Positions 1-17,662 of a DNA stretch of 64,000 nucleotides are shown here, one piece after another. The stretch spans positions 8,874,358 through 8,938,357 of the forward strand of contig JASKMD010000029.1 of NCBI GenBank assembly GCA_030144725.1, given 5' to 3'. Source of the stretch: Haematococcus lacustris. Lineage: Eukaryota; Chlorophyta; Chlorophyceae; Chlamydomonadales; Haematococcaceae. The notes below the pieces were generated by a model. That model saw only the letters and a list, made by a program, of their open reading frames with translations, searched no databases and was not told the DNA's origin. A program made the position numbers and the translations under genes. Position 1 is the first letter of the stretch. Each line of letters opens with the position of its first letter.

Positions 1-1615
1 ACTGCACTCGTGACTGCACTCGTGACTGCACTCGTGACTGCACTCGTGACTGCACTCGTGACTGCACTCGTGACTGCACTCGTGACTGCACTCGTGACTG
101 CACTCGTGACTGCACTCGTGACTGCACTCGTGACTGCACTCGTGACTGCACTCGTGACTGCACCCGTGACTGCACTCGTGACTGCACTCGTGACTGCACT
201 CGTGACTGCACTCGTGACTGCCCTCGTGACTGCACTCGTGACTGCTCTCGTGACTGCACTCGTGACTGCACTCGTGACTGCACTCGTGACTGCACTCGTG
301 ACTGCACTCGTGACTGCACTCGTGACTGCACTCGTGACTGCACTCGTGACTGCACTCGTGACTGCACTCGTGACTGCACTCGTGACTGCACTCGTGACTG
401 CACTCGTGACTGCACTCGTGACTGCACTCGTGACTGCACTCGTGACTGCACTCGTGACTGCACTCGTGACTGCACTCGTGACTGCACTCGTGACTGCACT
501 CGTGACTGCACTCGTGACTGCACCCGTGACTGCACTCGTGACTGCACTCGTGACTGCACTCGAGACTGCCCTCGTGACTGCACTCGTGACTGCACTCGTG
601 ACTGCACTCGTGACTGCACTCGTGACTGCACTCGTGACTGCACTCGTGACTGCACTCGTGACTGCACTCGTGACTGCACTCGTGACTGCACTCGTGACTG
701 CACTCGTGACTGCTCTCGTGACTGCACTCGTGACTGCACTCGTGACTGCACTCGTGACTGCACTCGTGACTGCACTCGTGACTGCACTCGTGACTGCACT
801 CGTGACTGCACTCGTGACTGCACTCGTGACTGCACTCGTGACTGCACTCGTGACTGCACTCGTGACTGCACTCGTGACTGCACTCGTGACTGCACTCGTG
901 ACTGCACTCGTGACTGCACTCGTGACTGCACTCGTGACTGCACTCGTGACTGCACTCGTGACTGCACTCGTGACTGCACTCGTGACTGCACTCGTGACTG
1001 CACTCGTGACTGCACTCGTGACTGCACTCGTGACTGCACTCGTGACTGCACTCGTGACTGCACTCGTGACTGCACTCGTGACTGCACTCGTGACTGCACT
1101 CGTGACTGCACTCGTGACTGCACTCGTGACTGCACTCGTGACTGCACTCGTGACTGCTCTCGTGACTGCACTCGTGACTGCACTCGTGACTGCACTCGTG
1201 ACTGCACTCGTGACTGCACTCGTGACTGCACTCGTGACTGCACTTGTGACTGCACTCGTGACTGCACTCGTGACTGCACTCGTGACTGCACTCGTGACTG
1301 CACTCGTGACTGCACTCGTGACTGCACTCGTGACTGCACTCGTGACTGCACTCGTGACTGCACTCGTGACTGCACTCGTGACTGCACTCGTGACTGCACC
1401 CGTGACTGCACTCGTGACTGCACTCGAGACTGCACTCGAGACTGCCCTCGTGACTGCACTCGTGACTGGCACTCGTGACTGCACTCGTGACTGCACTCGT
1501 GACTGCACTCGTGACTGCACTCGTGACTGCACTCGTGACTGCACTCGTGACTGCACTCGTGACTGCACTCGTGACTGCACTCGTGACTGCACTCGTGACT
1601 GCACTCGTGACTGCA
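1..1615. repeat. 12-bp tandem array, unit ACTGCACTCGTG
   Basis: About 134 nearly identical copies of ACTGCACTCGTG, with rare substitutions (CTGCACCCGTGA, CTGCTCTCGTGA, CTCGAGACTGC) and one inserted G near 1469 that shifts the reading frame. The array runs off the left edge of the window. Because the period is a multiple of three and holds no stop in this frame, it reads as an endless V-T-A-L repeat; I regard this as a by-product of the period, not a gene. The unit is closely related to the CTGCACTCGTCC array at 25,853-26,216. Confidence 0.97.
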
Positions 1616-2032
1616 GGGTGCAGGCACGGGCACGGGCACGGGCACGGGCACGGGCACGGGTGCGGGCACGGGCACGGGCACGGGCACGGGCACGGGTGCG
1701 GGCACGAGTGAAGGCACGGGTGCAGGCACGGGCACGGGCACGGGCACGGGCACGAGCACGGGCACGGGCATGGGCACAGGCACGGGCACGGGCACGGGCA
1801 CGGGCACGGGCACGAGCACGAGTGCGGGCACGGGTGCGGGCACGGGCACGGGCATGGGCACGGGCACGAGTGCGGGCACGGGTGCAGGCACGGATGCAGG
1901 CACGAATGCATGCACGAATGTAGGCACGAATGTAGGCACGCTGCCACGAATGCATGCACGAATGTAGGCACGAATGCAGGCACGAATGCAAGCACGAATG
2001 CAGGCACGAAGGCACGATTGCAAGAATGCGGT
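1616..2032. repeat. Degenerate GGCACG / GGCACGAATGCA array
   Basis: The 12-mer array passes abruptly into GGGCAC hexamers (GGCACGGGCACG, with GTGCGGGCACGA variants) to about 1890, then into a 12-mer of the form GGCACGAATGCA to about 2010. It looks like progressive degeneration of one family towards the flank. The open frames across it are low-complexity Ala/Arg or Gly/Thr runs and are not supported as genes. Confidence 0.93.
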
Positions 2033-3079
2033 GAACCCCGTGCGAAGAACCCTGTGCGGGGGAACCCATGCGAGGTATCCCGTGCAAGGTATCTCGAGGC
2101 ATACACATGAAGAACCATAACTCATCACTGGCTGGGACTATTTGCATGCTACCTATTAGGTTGGGAAGCTGAATGCATCCTTTACAATCGTTTATATCCA
2201 TATTTCATGAGAGCTCACTTTGGTCACTCGGTACCATCTCCCTTAGCAAAAATCAGGATCACAGCCTAGCACCTTGTCTAACAACTCATCACCTTTTGAG
2301 AATTACACTTGGGCCCAAGGAAGTTTTGTTGTTTTCTAGGTTACAATAGACTACGTACCGGGTTACAAGCTTGAACTCCCAAGTTGGCTCGGATTGCATT
2401 AACTCCCATGTTTCGAAGCCAGCCATGAACTAATTTGTACGAGTGATTTCACAGCATCACAAGGGCTGACAATCTTGAGCACTGTGGCCCCAAGGGAGTC
2501 TCGTCCTCCTCTAAGTCACAACACCCTACATACCAAACGTTAGGCGTTAACTACCAAGTTTTGCAAGCCAGCTATACACTATTTTGTATGAGTGCGCTGT
2601 GCAATTGACCCATCAATGGTGACGTCCACTGGTCCATTAGCTTTGCTGGCAACCTACGCAACACCATGATCACACAACATTCATACTCATGTCATGACAT
2701 ATGGCAGCAAGATAGGTCCTGATAGTGGGCAGTGCAAAAGTGCGCTCTAGGGTATCCAACTCCCAACCAAGTGGGTGCAGCAACAGCTTCGGGTGCCTGG
2801 CTTGTGCTTCGTATGGGCAGCTGAGGCAACGAGCACCCACCAGGGCAAAGCTGCTTCCATACGGCAACACATTGTGCCTAAAGTTGATGGTGTCAGGACT
2901 GGTGATGGCTTGCGTTTCAGGACTGGTGATGGGGTGCAGGTGCACTAGCAGCACTGCCTGCAGCTCTCCAGCCCCTGTCAGGGCGGTGTTGGGACCTGCA
3001 TGCACACATGCACATGCATAGGACATAGCGGTTATGGCACATCACAACACAGTTAAACCAAGTGGACCATAGGAAGGTT
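2033..3079. other. Non-coding interval with degenerate duplications
   Basis: This is single-copy-looking DNA of lower GC than its surroundings. I recognise no gene: open frames are short and overlap in opposite directions. Two diverged copies of a roughly 175-bp unit can be aligned by eye, one around 2310-2450 (GGCCCAAGGAAGT ... GCCAGCCATGAACTAATTTG) and one around 2485-2595 (GGCCCCAAGGGAGT ... GCCAGCTATACACTATTTTG). It is best described as old degenerate tandem repeat between the two arrays. Confidence 0.6.
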
Positions 3080-6000
3080 ACCAGAGTGGTGTCAGCAGTG
3101 GGGTTAGACATGTGCTGACATGTGGTGGGGCCGCAGTGGGCATGTGCTGGTGCAGCGGCGGGCATGCCATGGTGCAGCGGCGGGCATGCGTTGGTGTCGC
3201 AGCGGGCAGGCAGTGGTGCCATAGCAGGCATGGGGTGGGGCAGAACGGGCAGGGGGTGCGGCCGCAGCGGCCATGTGGTGGGGCAGCAGCGGGCATGGGG
3301 TGCAGCCGCAGCAGACATGGGGTGGGGCAGCAGCGGGCAGGGGGTGGGGCCTCAGCGGGCATGGGGTGGGGCAGCAGCGGGCAGGGGGTGGGGCCTCAGG
3401 GGGCATGGGGTGGGGCAGCAGCGGGCATGGGGTGCAGCCGCAGCGGACATGGGGTGGGGCAGCAGCGGGCAGGGGGTGGGGCCGCAGCGGGCATGGGGTG
3501 CGGCCGCAGCAGGCATGGTGTAAGGCAGCAGCGGGCATGGGGTGGGGCAGCTGAGGGCATGGGGTGCGGCCGCAGCGGGCATGGGGTGGGGCAGCAGTGG
3601 GCAGGGGGTGGGGCAGCAGCTGGCATGTGGTGCGGCCGCAGTGGGCATGGGGTGGGGCCGCAGCGGGCATGGGGTGGGGCAGCAGCGGGCATGGGGTGCG
3701 GCCGCAGCGGGCATGGGGTGGGGCAGCAGCGGGCATGGGGTGGGGCAGCAGCGGGCATGGGGTGGGGCTGCAGCGGGCATGTGGTGGGGCAGCAGCGGGC
3801 ATGGGGTGGGGCCGTAGCGGGCATGGGGTGGGGCAGCAGCGGGCAGGGGGTGGGGCAGCAGCGGGCATGGGGTGGGGCAGCAGCCGGCAGGGGGTGGGGC
3901 CACATCGGGCATGGGGTGGAGCAGCAGCGGGCATGAGGTGGGGCAGCAGCGGGCAGGGGGTGGGGCAGCAGCTGGCATGTGGTGCAGCCGCAGCGGGCAT
4001 GGGGTGGGGCCGCAGCGGGCATGGGGTGGGGCAGCAGTGGGCAGGGGGTGTGGCCGCAACGGGCATGGGGTGGGGCAGCAGCAGGCAGGGGGTGGGGCCG
4101 CAACGGGCATGGGGTGGGGTAGCAGCGGGCAGGGGGTGGGGCCGCAGCGGACATGAGGTGGGGCAGCAGCGCGCATGCGGTGGTGCCACAGCGGGCATAC
4201 AGTGGGGCAGCAGCGGGCAGGGGGTGGGGCCGCAGCGGACATGAGGTGGGGCAGCAGCGGGCAGGGGGTGCGGCCGCAGCGGGCATGAGGTGGGGCAGCA
4301 GGGGGCAGGAGTGGGGCAGCAGCTGGCATGTGGTGTGGCCGCAGTGGGCATGGGGTGGCGCCGCAGCGGGCATGAGGTGGGGCAGCAGTGGGTAGGGTGG
4401 GGGCAGCAGCGGGCATGGGGTGGGGCCGCAGCGGGCATGGGGTGGGGTCGCAGCGGGCATGAAGTGGGGCTGCAGCAAGCATGCAATGGGGCCGCAGTGG
4501 CAACCGGTGGTGCCGCAACGGGCATACAGTGGGGCCGCAGCGGGCATGGGGTGGGGCAGCAGCTGGCATGTGGTGCGGCCGCAGTGGGCATGGGGTGCGG
4601 CCGCAGCGGGCATGAGGTGGGGCAGGAGCGGGCAGGGGGTGCGGCCGCATCGGGCATGGGGTGGGGCCGCAGCGGGCAGGGGGTGCGGCCGCAGCGGGCA
4701 TGAGGTGGGGCAGGAGCGGGCATGGGGTGGGGCCGCAGCGAGCATGGGGTGGGGCAGCAGCTGGCATGGGGTGGGGCAGCAGCGGGCAGGGGGTGGGGCC
4801 GCAGCAGTATGGCATGGGGCTGCAGCGGGCATGGGGTGTGGCCGCAGCGGGCATGGGGTGGGGCAGCAGCAGGGAGGGGGTGGGGCCGCAACGGGCATAA
4901 GGAGCGGCCGCATCGGGCATGAGGTGAGGAAGGAGCGGGAGGGGGTGGGGCAGCAGCTGGCATGTAGTGCGGTCGCAAGGGGCATGGGGTGGGGCCGCAG
5001 CGGGCACGAGGTAGGGCAGCAGCGGGCAGGGGGTGGGGCCGCAGCGGGCATGAGGTGAGGCAGGAGCGGGAGGGGGTGGGGCAGCAGCTGGCATGTAGTG
5101 CGGTCGCAAGGGGCATGGGGTGGGGCCGCAGCGGGCAGCAGCGGGCAGGGGGTGGGGCCGCAACGGGCATGGGGTGGGGCAGCAGCTGGCATGTGGTGGG
5201 GCCGCAGCGGGCATGGGGTGGGGCAGCAGCGGGCAGGGGGTGGGGCCTCAGGGGGCATGGGGTGGGGCAGCAGCGGGCATGGGGTGCAGCCGCAGCAGAC
5301 ATGGTGTAAGGCAGCAGCGGGCATGGGGTGGGGCAGCTAAGGGCATGGGGTGCGGCCGCAGCGGGCATGGGGTGGGGCAGCAGTGGGCAGGGGGTGGGGC
5401 AGCAGCTGGCATGTGGTGCGGCCGCAGTGGGCATGGGGTGGGGCCGCAGCGGGCAGGAGCGATAGGGGGTGGGGCAGCAGCTGGCATGTAGTGCGGTCGC
5501 AAGGGGCATGGGGTGGGGCCGCAGCGGGCACGAGGTAGGGCAGCAGCGGGCAGGGGGTGGGGCCGCAGCGGGCATGAGGTGAGGCAGGAGCGGGAGGGGG
5601 TGGGGCAGCAGCTGGCATGTAGTGCGGTCGCAAGGGGCATGGGGTGGGGCCGCAGCGGGCATGAGGTAGGGCAGCAGCGGGCAGGGGGTGGGGCCGCAGC
5701 GGGCATGAGGTGAGGCAGGAGCGGGAGGGGGTGGGGCAGCAGCTGGCATGTAGTGCGGTCGCAAGGGGCATGGGGTGGGGCCGCAGCGGGCATGAGGTAG
5801 GGCAGCAGCGGGCAGGGGGTGGGGCCGCAGCGGGCAGGGTTTGGGGCCGCAGCTGGCAGGGGGTGGGGCCCATCGGGCAGGGTGTAGGGCCGCAGCAGGC
5901 GGGGGGTGGGGCCGCAGCGCGCATGAGGTGGGGCCGCAGCAGGCAGGGGGTGGGGCCGCAGCGGGCAGGGGGTGGGGCAGCAGCGGGCATGGGGTGGGGC

Positions 6001-7365
6001 CGTAGTGGGCATGTGGTGGTGTTGCAGCGGGCAGGGAATGCGGCAGCAGCGGGCAGGGGGTGGGGCAGCAGCGGGCATAGGGTGGGGCAGCAGCCAGCAG
6101 GGGGTGGGGCAGCAGCGGGCATGAGGTGGGGCAGCAGCGGGCAGGGGGTGGGGCAGCAGCAGGCATGGGGTGCAGCCGTTGCGGACATGGGGTAAGGCAG
6201 CAGCGGGCATAAGGTGGGGCAGCAGCGGGCATGCGTTGGTGCCACAGCGGGAAGGGGGTGGGGCCGCAGTAGGCAGGGGGTGGGGCCACAACGCGCATGA
6301 GGTGGGGCCGCAGCGGGCAGGGTGTGGGGCCGCAGCGGGCAGGGGGAGGGGCAGCAGCAGGCATGAGGTGGGGCCGCAGTGGGCAGGGGATGGGGCCGCA
6401 GCGGGCAGGGTGTGGGACCGCAGCGGGCAGGGGGAGGGGCAGCAGCAGGCATGAGGTGGGGCCGCAGCGGGCAGGGTTTGGGGCCGCAGCGGCCAGGGGG
6501 TGGGGCCGCAGCGGGCAGGGGGTGGGGCCGCAGCGCGCATGAGGTGGGGCCGCAGCAGGCAGGGGGTGGGGCCGCAGCGGGCAGGAGGTGGGGCAGCAGC
6601 GGGCATGGGGTGGGGCCGTAGTGGGCATGTGGTGGTGTTGCAGCGGGCAGGGAATGCGGCAGCAGCGGGCAGGGGGTGGGGCAGCAGCGGGCATAGGGTG
6701 GGGCAGCAGCCAGCAGGGGGTGGGGCAGCAGCGGGCATGAGGTGGGGCAGCAGCGGGCAGGGGGTGGGGCAGCAGCAGGCATGGGGTGCAGCCGTTGCGG
6801 ACATGGGGTAAGGCAGCAGCGGGCATGGGGTGGGGCAGCAGCGGGCATGCGTTGGTGCCACAGCGGGAAGGGGGTGGGGCCGCAGTAGGCAGGGGGTGGG
6901 GCCACAACGCGCATGAGGTGGGGCCGCAGCGGGCAGGGTTTGGGGCCGCAGCGGGCAGGGGGTGGGGCCGCAGCGCACATGAGGTGGGGCCGCAGCGGGC
7001 AGGGTTTGGGGCCGCAGCGGGCAGGGGGTGGGGCCGCAGCGGACAGGGGGTGGGGCAGCAGCAGGCAGGGGGTGGGGCAGCAGCAGGCAGGGGGTGGGGC
7101 AGCAGCGGGCAGGGGGTGGGGCAGCAGCAGGCAGGGGATGGGGCAGCAGCGGCCAGGGGGTGGGGCAGCAGCGAGCAGGGGGTGGGGCAGCAGCGGGCAT
7201 GGGGTGGGGCAGCAGTGGGCATGTGGTGGTGTGGCAGCGGGCATAGGGTGGGGCAGCAGCCGGCATGAGGTGGGGCCGCAGCGGGCATGGGGTGGGGCCG
7301 CAGCGGGCATGGGGTGGGGCCGCAGCGGGCATGGGGTGGGGCAGCAGCAGGCAGGGGGTCGGCCG
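3080..7365. repeat. 21-bp GC-rich minisatellite (about 200 units)
   Basis: Tandem units of about 21 bp of the type GCAGCGGGCATGGGGTGGGG, varying mainly in CAGCAG versus CCGCAG and GGGCATGG versus GGGCAGGG. Larger blocks are themselves duplicated: a block containing CGTAGTGGGCATGTGGTGGT occurs at about 6001 and 6617 (offset ~616 bp), and a block containing GAGGTGAGGCAGGAGCGGG recurs at 5051, 5575 and 5706. The period is divisible by three, so several frames on both strands stay open for hundreds of codons, giving Cys/Pro/His/Ala-rich (minus) or Gly/Trp/Gln-rich (plus) translations. None has non-repetitive protein sequence of note, so I do not call them genes. G-runs on the plus strand suggest G-quadruplex potential. 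Confidence 0.95.
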
Positions 7366-7440
7366 CACCTGTGATGCCTATGAACATGCGTACGTAGCCT
7401 GGCTGATGCCGCTGCTGGCCATCTCTCACTGCTGAGCTCT
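7366..7440. other. Junction between two minisatellite domains
   Basis: A short non-repetitive link. Its CCTGGCTGATGCCGCTGCTG and GGCCAT elements recur almost exactly at 10,069-10,094, where the 21-bp-like island again meets the CAGG array. The two junctions therefore appear to be copies of one ancestral boundary. Confidence 0.7.
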
Positions 7441-13820
<6,380 letters not shown>

Positions 13821-14570
13821 GCGCTGCTGCTGCTGTTGCTGCCCTGCTGTTGCTGCTGCCCTGCTGCAACTGCCCTGCTGCAGCTGCTGCTCTGCTGCAG
13901 CTGTTGATGTCCTTTGTGAATGTTTGGTTAGAGGCCTGCAGGCACGAGCACACAACAACATAGTTCAGTATCGTCATCCATGCGTGGCAACCTCGTCAAC
14001 TCACCCCTGCTGGCCTACTCCGCGCCTAGCTCAGCTCCACGCCTGCCTTCCTGCTGTCCTTGAGCTTCGTCGTTACCTGCATGCCTCGCGTGGTCAAACT
14101 CCTGCGTGAAGAAACAACGAACCACAATTACATATCCGGCGTGCGCTAGACCCGTTAGCTGGGGCTAGCCGTTTGTGAACTTTCCTATGCGTACTATTCG
14201 AGGCAGCCTAAGAAAGCGAGTTATTGCGCTACTTACCTCGTTCTTTGCGTCTTTAAGCGCCTTCTTGCCTTCGTCCCCATCGCCCAGCTCCCTCCTTGCG
14301 GAAAAGCTGGCCCCATTCTGCGGGCTGCCCGCGTCGACTGCTGCAGTTAATGGGGTGGCCATGGCTAGCTGCATTTCGGCTGTTGCGTGTCGCGTCAAGT
14401 GTGTTGGTTTGTCCAACCCAATTATGCCCATGTCATTTCATGCTTGCAAGAAATCCACTTCCAGTCCTAACTTCTCAAGCCTACATTAGGTAGTCCTTCC
14501 GCGAAGCCCTTGTACTCATGTAAGGTTCAGCTTAGTCAAATGGTTCAAGTAAGGTGCAAGTTAGACCTGG
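13821..14570. other. Non-repetitive interval, no gene recognised
   Basis: The first ~90 bp are CTG/CAG-rich degenerate satellite edge. The rest is mixed-composition sequence with short overlapping open frames on both strands (up to about 100 codons, for example 14,165-14,431 minus and 14,175-14,489 plus). None resembles a family I recognise, and no splice pattern stands out. A short exon cannot be excluded. Confidence 0.5.
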
Positions 14571-15300
14571 ACATGTCGACTCCTTCATTTCTGGTTTTCA
14601 TTTTCAATACGCTCCCTCATGCTGTCGCGCTTGTTGCAACGCGCGTATTGGCACGGTGTAACTCTACGATTCCTTAGTGAAAAATTTATCGCGATTTTCT
14701 CGGAAGACTCGCATGACCTTAACATGTCGACCACTTGGTTTCTGACTCTCATTTTCAGTACGCCCCCTCTTGTTATTGCGCGTGTTCTAACGCGCGTGTT
14801 CGCACGGTGTAGCAACACGGTTCCTCCGAGAAAACTGTTTTTCGCGATTTCCTTGAAAAAGTCGAATGACAGGCGACGTGTCAACCACGCTCTCTCCAAG
14901 TCATTCGCAAGCCCCATCCAACGCACCTACTCTTGCTCGAAATGACCAAGTGGTTGCGGAGATTAACCCCGGTTAGGGTAAGGTTAGGGTTAGGGTCGAG
15001 GTTAGGGTCGAGGGTCAACTTTTGATAACCGATAAATCGCCCCTCTATTTTGGAGCGTTCGGTCCAGCGCTCCTATTCGCGAGATCTAACTCTCAAAAAA
15101 CACATTCCTTAGGCGACCCCTTTTTCGAGGTTTTCTCGCAAAAGTCCAATGACACCCCGGTTTTCAACCTCAGTTCTAACGCCGCACCCGTGCGGCCTAT
15201 CGAACGCACTATCGCTCGTCCGAAATGACCGACCGTACGTTAGGTTCTATGTCCCGCCAGTTCCTTAGGCGACCCCTCCGAGGACCCGTAACACAATGTT
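14571..15300. repeat. Degenerate subtelomere-like repeats
   Basis: Two diverged units begin with ACATGTCGAC at about 14,571 and 14,721 (offset ~150 bp) and share TTTCTG, ATTTTCA, TACGC, ACGCGCGT, CACGGTGTA and CGCGATTT blocks in the same order. A second pair shares CGAACGCAC-like text followed by CGAAATGACC near 14,915-14,945 and 15,200-15,228. Composition is more AT-rich than the arrays. Position next to telomere-type repeats in both orientations suggests subtelomeric origin. I see no gene here. Confidence 0.6.
14964..15012 (+). repeat. Short degenerate G-strand telomere-like tract
   Basis: GGTTAGGGTAAGGTTAGGG, then TTAGGGTCGAGG twice: about five TTAGGG-like motifs in 50 bp on the plus strand. 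The orientation is opposite to the main array at 15,304, which is CCCTAA on this strand. Confidence 0.75.
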
Positions 15301-15303
15301 AGT

Positions 15304-15745
15304 AACCCTAACCCTAACCCTAACCCTAACCCTAACCCTAACCCTAACCCTAACCCTAACCCTAACCCTAACCCTAACCCTAACCCTAACCCTAACCCTA
15401 ACCCTAACCCTAACCCTAACCCTAACCCTAACCCTAACCCTAACCCTAACCCTAACCCTAACCCTAACCCTAACCCTAACCCTAACCCTAACCCTAACCC
15501 TAACCCTAACCCTAACCCTAACCCTAACCCTAACCCTAACCCTAACCCTAACCCTAACCCTAACCCTAACCCTAACCCTAACCCTAACCCTAACCCTAAC
15601 CCTAACCCTAACCCTAACCCTAACCCTAACCCTAACCCTAACCCTAACCCTAACCCTAACCCTAACCCTAACCCTAACCCTAACCCTAACCCTAACCCTA
15701 ACCCTAACCCTAACCCTAACCCTAACCCTAACCCTAACCCTAACC
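15304..15745. repeat. Telomeric array (CCCTAA)n, about 73 perfect copies
   Basis: About 440 bp of uninterrupted CCCTAA hexamer (TTAGGG on the minus strand). The left edge follows ACACAATGTTAGTAAC. The right edge passes directly into coding sequence of LINE copy A: on the minus strand CAGGAGATC is followed at once by GGTTAGGG. Perfection of the repeat suggests recent telomerase synthesis or an assembled chromosome end rather than an old interstitial relic. For a chromosome extending to the right, CCCTAA is the correct orientation of a left end. Confidence 0.97.
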
Positions 15746-17617
15746 GATCTCCTGGGACATCTGGTAGTAGATACTGTCCTGATTGGCGAGACCGAGGCCG
15801 TGTTTGCGGTGCATGTGTGCTCGCACGCTTTGGCGGCAATCCGGCAATGGGGCGGGGGATTCGCCGTCGGCTTCGTTGCTGAGCCAGGTGTTGGTCTCTT
15901 TCCGTGTGGTCGGGCGGTAGGCTGGGGTGTTGGCAAGCTCTGGGTGTAATGCCGCGTGCTTGGCGAGGGCATCGGCGCCTTCGTTGCCGATAATTCCCGA
16001 GTGGGCCCGGACTTTGTAGAAGTGGATCGTGACGGGGCTATTGATGATGAGGGTAGCGATAGCGGTCAGGATGTCGTTGTGCCTGTGTGTGATGAGCGAC
16101 ATCGGGTTAGCGAGGGCTCGGCGGATTTGGTAGATAGAGCAGAGGCTGTCGGTGGCGATGCGTTTGACCCCCGCTTTGAGTGCCGCGTGTATCGCCGTGA
16201 GTTCCGCCTTGTTGATGGTGTTGCTTTCTGGGTCGTCCAGGGTGACGGTGATGAGGACGTTGGTCTCCGGGATGTAGACCCCCGCCCCGACGCTCGCTGG
16301 GGCTGTCCCCGAGGTCTTAATGCAGCTGCCGTCCGTGTACGCGAGCGTGGCCCATTCGGTGATGGCCATCCGTGGTTGTGTCGTGGAGTGTTGCGTGAGC
16401 AGTTGGTGGCTGCGTTGGTGCCCCGCGGTGGGGAGGTCCCTGTCCAACGGCAAGCGCATGTGTTGTTTGTGGCCGCTGGGGGGTGTGGCCGGCTGGCTTT
16501 GATTCGTTGGTCTCTTGTGGATTGGGTGTGTGTCTCGTTGAGGGTGGAGGGCAGTGGCAGTGCTAGCCAGCCATCCTTGGGGGTTGCCTTTGGTGACGAG
16601 TTGTTGTCCCGCTGCATTCCAGATGACGTAGATGTGGAGCTTGGCGTGCTTGCCTGGATTGGAGCAGGTGGTCTTGGTGGGGGGTATGCTGGCCAGGTGC
16701 TGGCAGTATTCTAGGTAGCGTCTTAGGGTGTCAATGTGTTTGGGGTAGGAGATGCCTTTTTTTCCAGGGATCAGCATGATGGTGGCCATGGCCTCCTCCT
16801 GGGTAGCTGAGTGTATAGCATGGTTGACGCATTTGAGTGCCACCGCATCGTCTGCCGGTACGTTCCATGTGGATAGCCCAGTGTGGCGTACCAGTAGGCA
16901 GTTGTGGTGTGCCCCAAAGGCCGTGTCATTGATGTCAGGGCTCCAGTAGGTAGTGGTCTCCGGACTAACTGTGAGTGGATCAGCCCACCTCTGGACGGTA
17001 CTTGGAAAGCTTCGTGTGGTGTGTAGAGTGGCGAGGGCTTTGTCTTGTGCCGCTCTCATGGGGTAGTGGTTGCTCTGTGTGTCATGTCTCCTTAGGAGGG
17101 CCACCAATTATGTGGCCAGGTCGCGTGCGTGTGGTGTGTGTTGTAACCAAGCGTGTAGGTGTTGGTGTTGTTGTTTTGTTAGTAGGCCTGCTGTGCGGCC
17201 CGACTCGTCGTGAACCGTTACATGTTGCACTAGGTTGTGCTTTGGCATGATGGGCTCCCCCGTGCGAAGGCTCATCGCGGGGGTGGTCATGTGCGGGTGC
17301 AGTTGGAGGAAGGTTTCGCATTTGCCCGTTCCAACGATGTCCGTCTGCGGGTTGATGGGGTAGGTGTGGAAGGTGGCCTTCGAGTGCAGGTTGGTGCACC
17401 GGGGTAGCCAGGTGTGCGGGTCCGGTAATCCTTGCCGGGTGTGGTCCGGCAGGTTCGCGTCAGGCCTCGCATGTTTGTCCTCTAGGATCGTTCTGTTTTC
17501 CTCGTCGTAGATGTTGCGCTTAGCCGTGTAGTCCAGGTGTGCCGTGATGAGCGGTGCCGGTTCAAGGGTGGGGCGCCAGTGTACTCGTATGAGGTCCGAG
17601 TGCGCTGACTGACGCAT
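15746..17617 (-). pseudogene. LINE copy A polyprotein, C-terminal part: RNase H, truncated
   Basis: Same frame as the upstream polyprotein, continuing past the TAG at 17,663. A second nonsense codon (TAA at 17,108-17,110, GAG in copy B) separates a 169-codon linker segment from the RNase H part. RNase H signature residues are all present: Asp in YTDGSCIK, Glu in NKAELTAI, Asp in ATDSLCSI and Asp in GNEGADALAK. Coding sequence stops at the telomeric array, so the zinc-knuckle and restriction-like endonuclease seen in copy B (39,973-40,330) are absent. The RNase H removes RNA from RNA:DNA hybrids during element copying. Confidence 0.88.
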
Positions 17618-17662
17618 GGTCGCCTTGAAGTCGTTGCTGCCAAACTTGCATATAGGGCACAG

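Noticed and set aside
10..1923. 637-codon frame of V-T-A-L repeats
   Set aside because: It follows the 12-bp repeat period, has no unique protein sequence and is interrupted by frame slippage; a repeat by-product.
3104..7429. 1,441-codon Cys/Pro/His-rich frame (minus) and companions on both strands
   Set aside because: The period of 21 bp keeps frames open; the translations are low complexity and several overlap in opposite strands.
14165..14489. Opposed ~90-100-codon frames
   Set aside because: They overlap on both strands, show no recognisable family and no clear splice context.
15240..15972. L-G, V-R and T-L repeat frames over the telomeric array
   Set aside because: Reading frames of CCCTAA/TTAGGG repeats.
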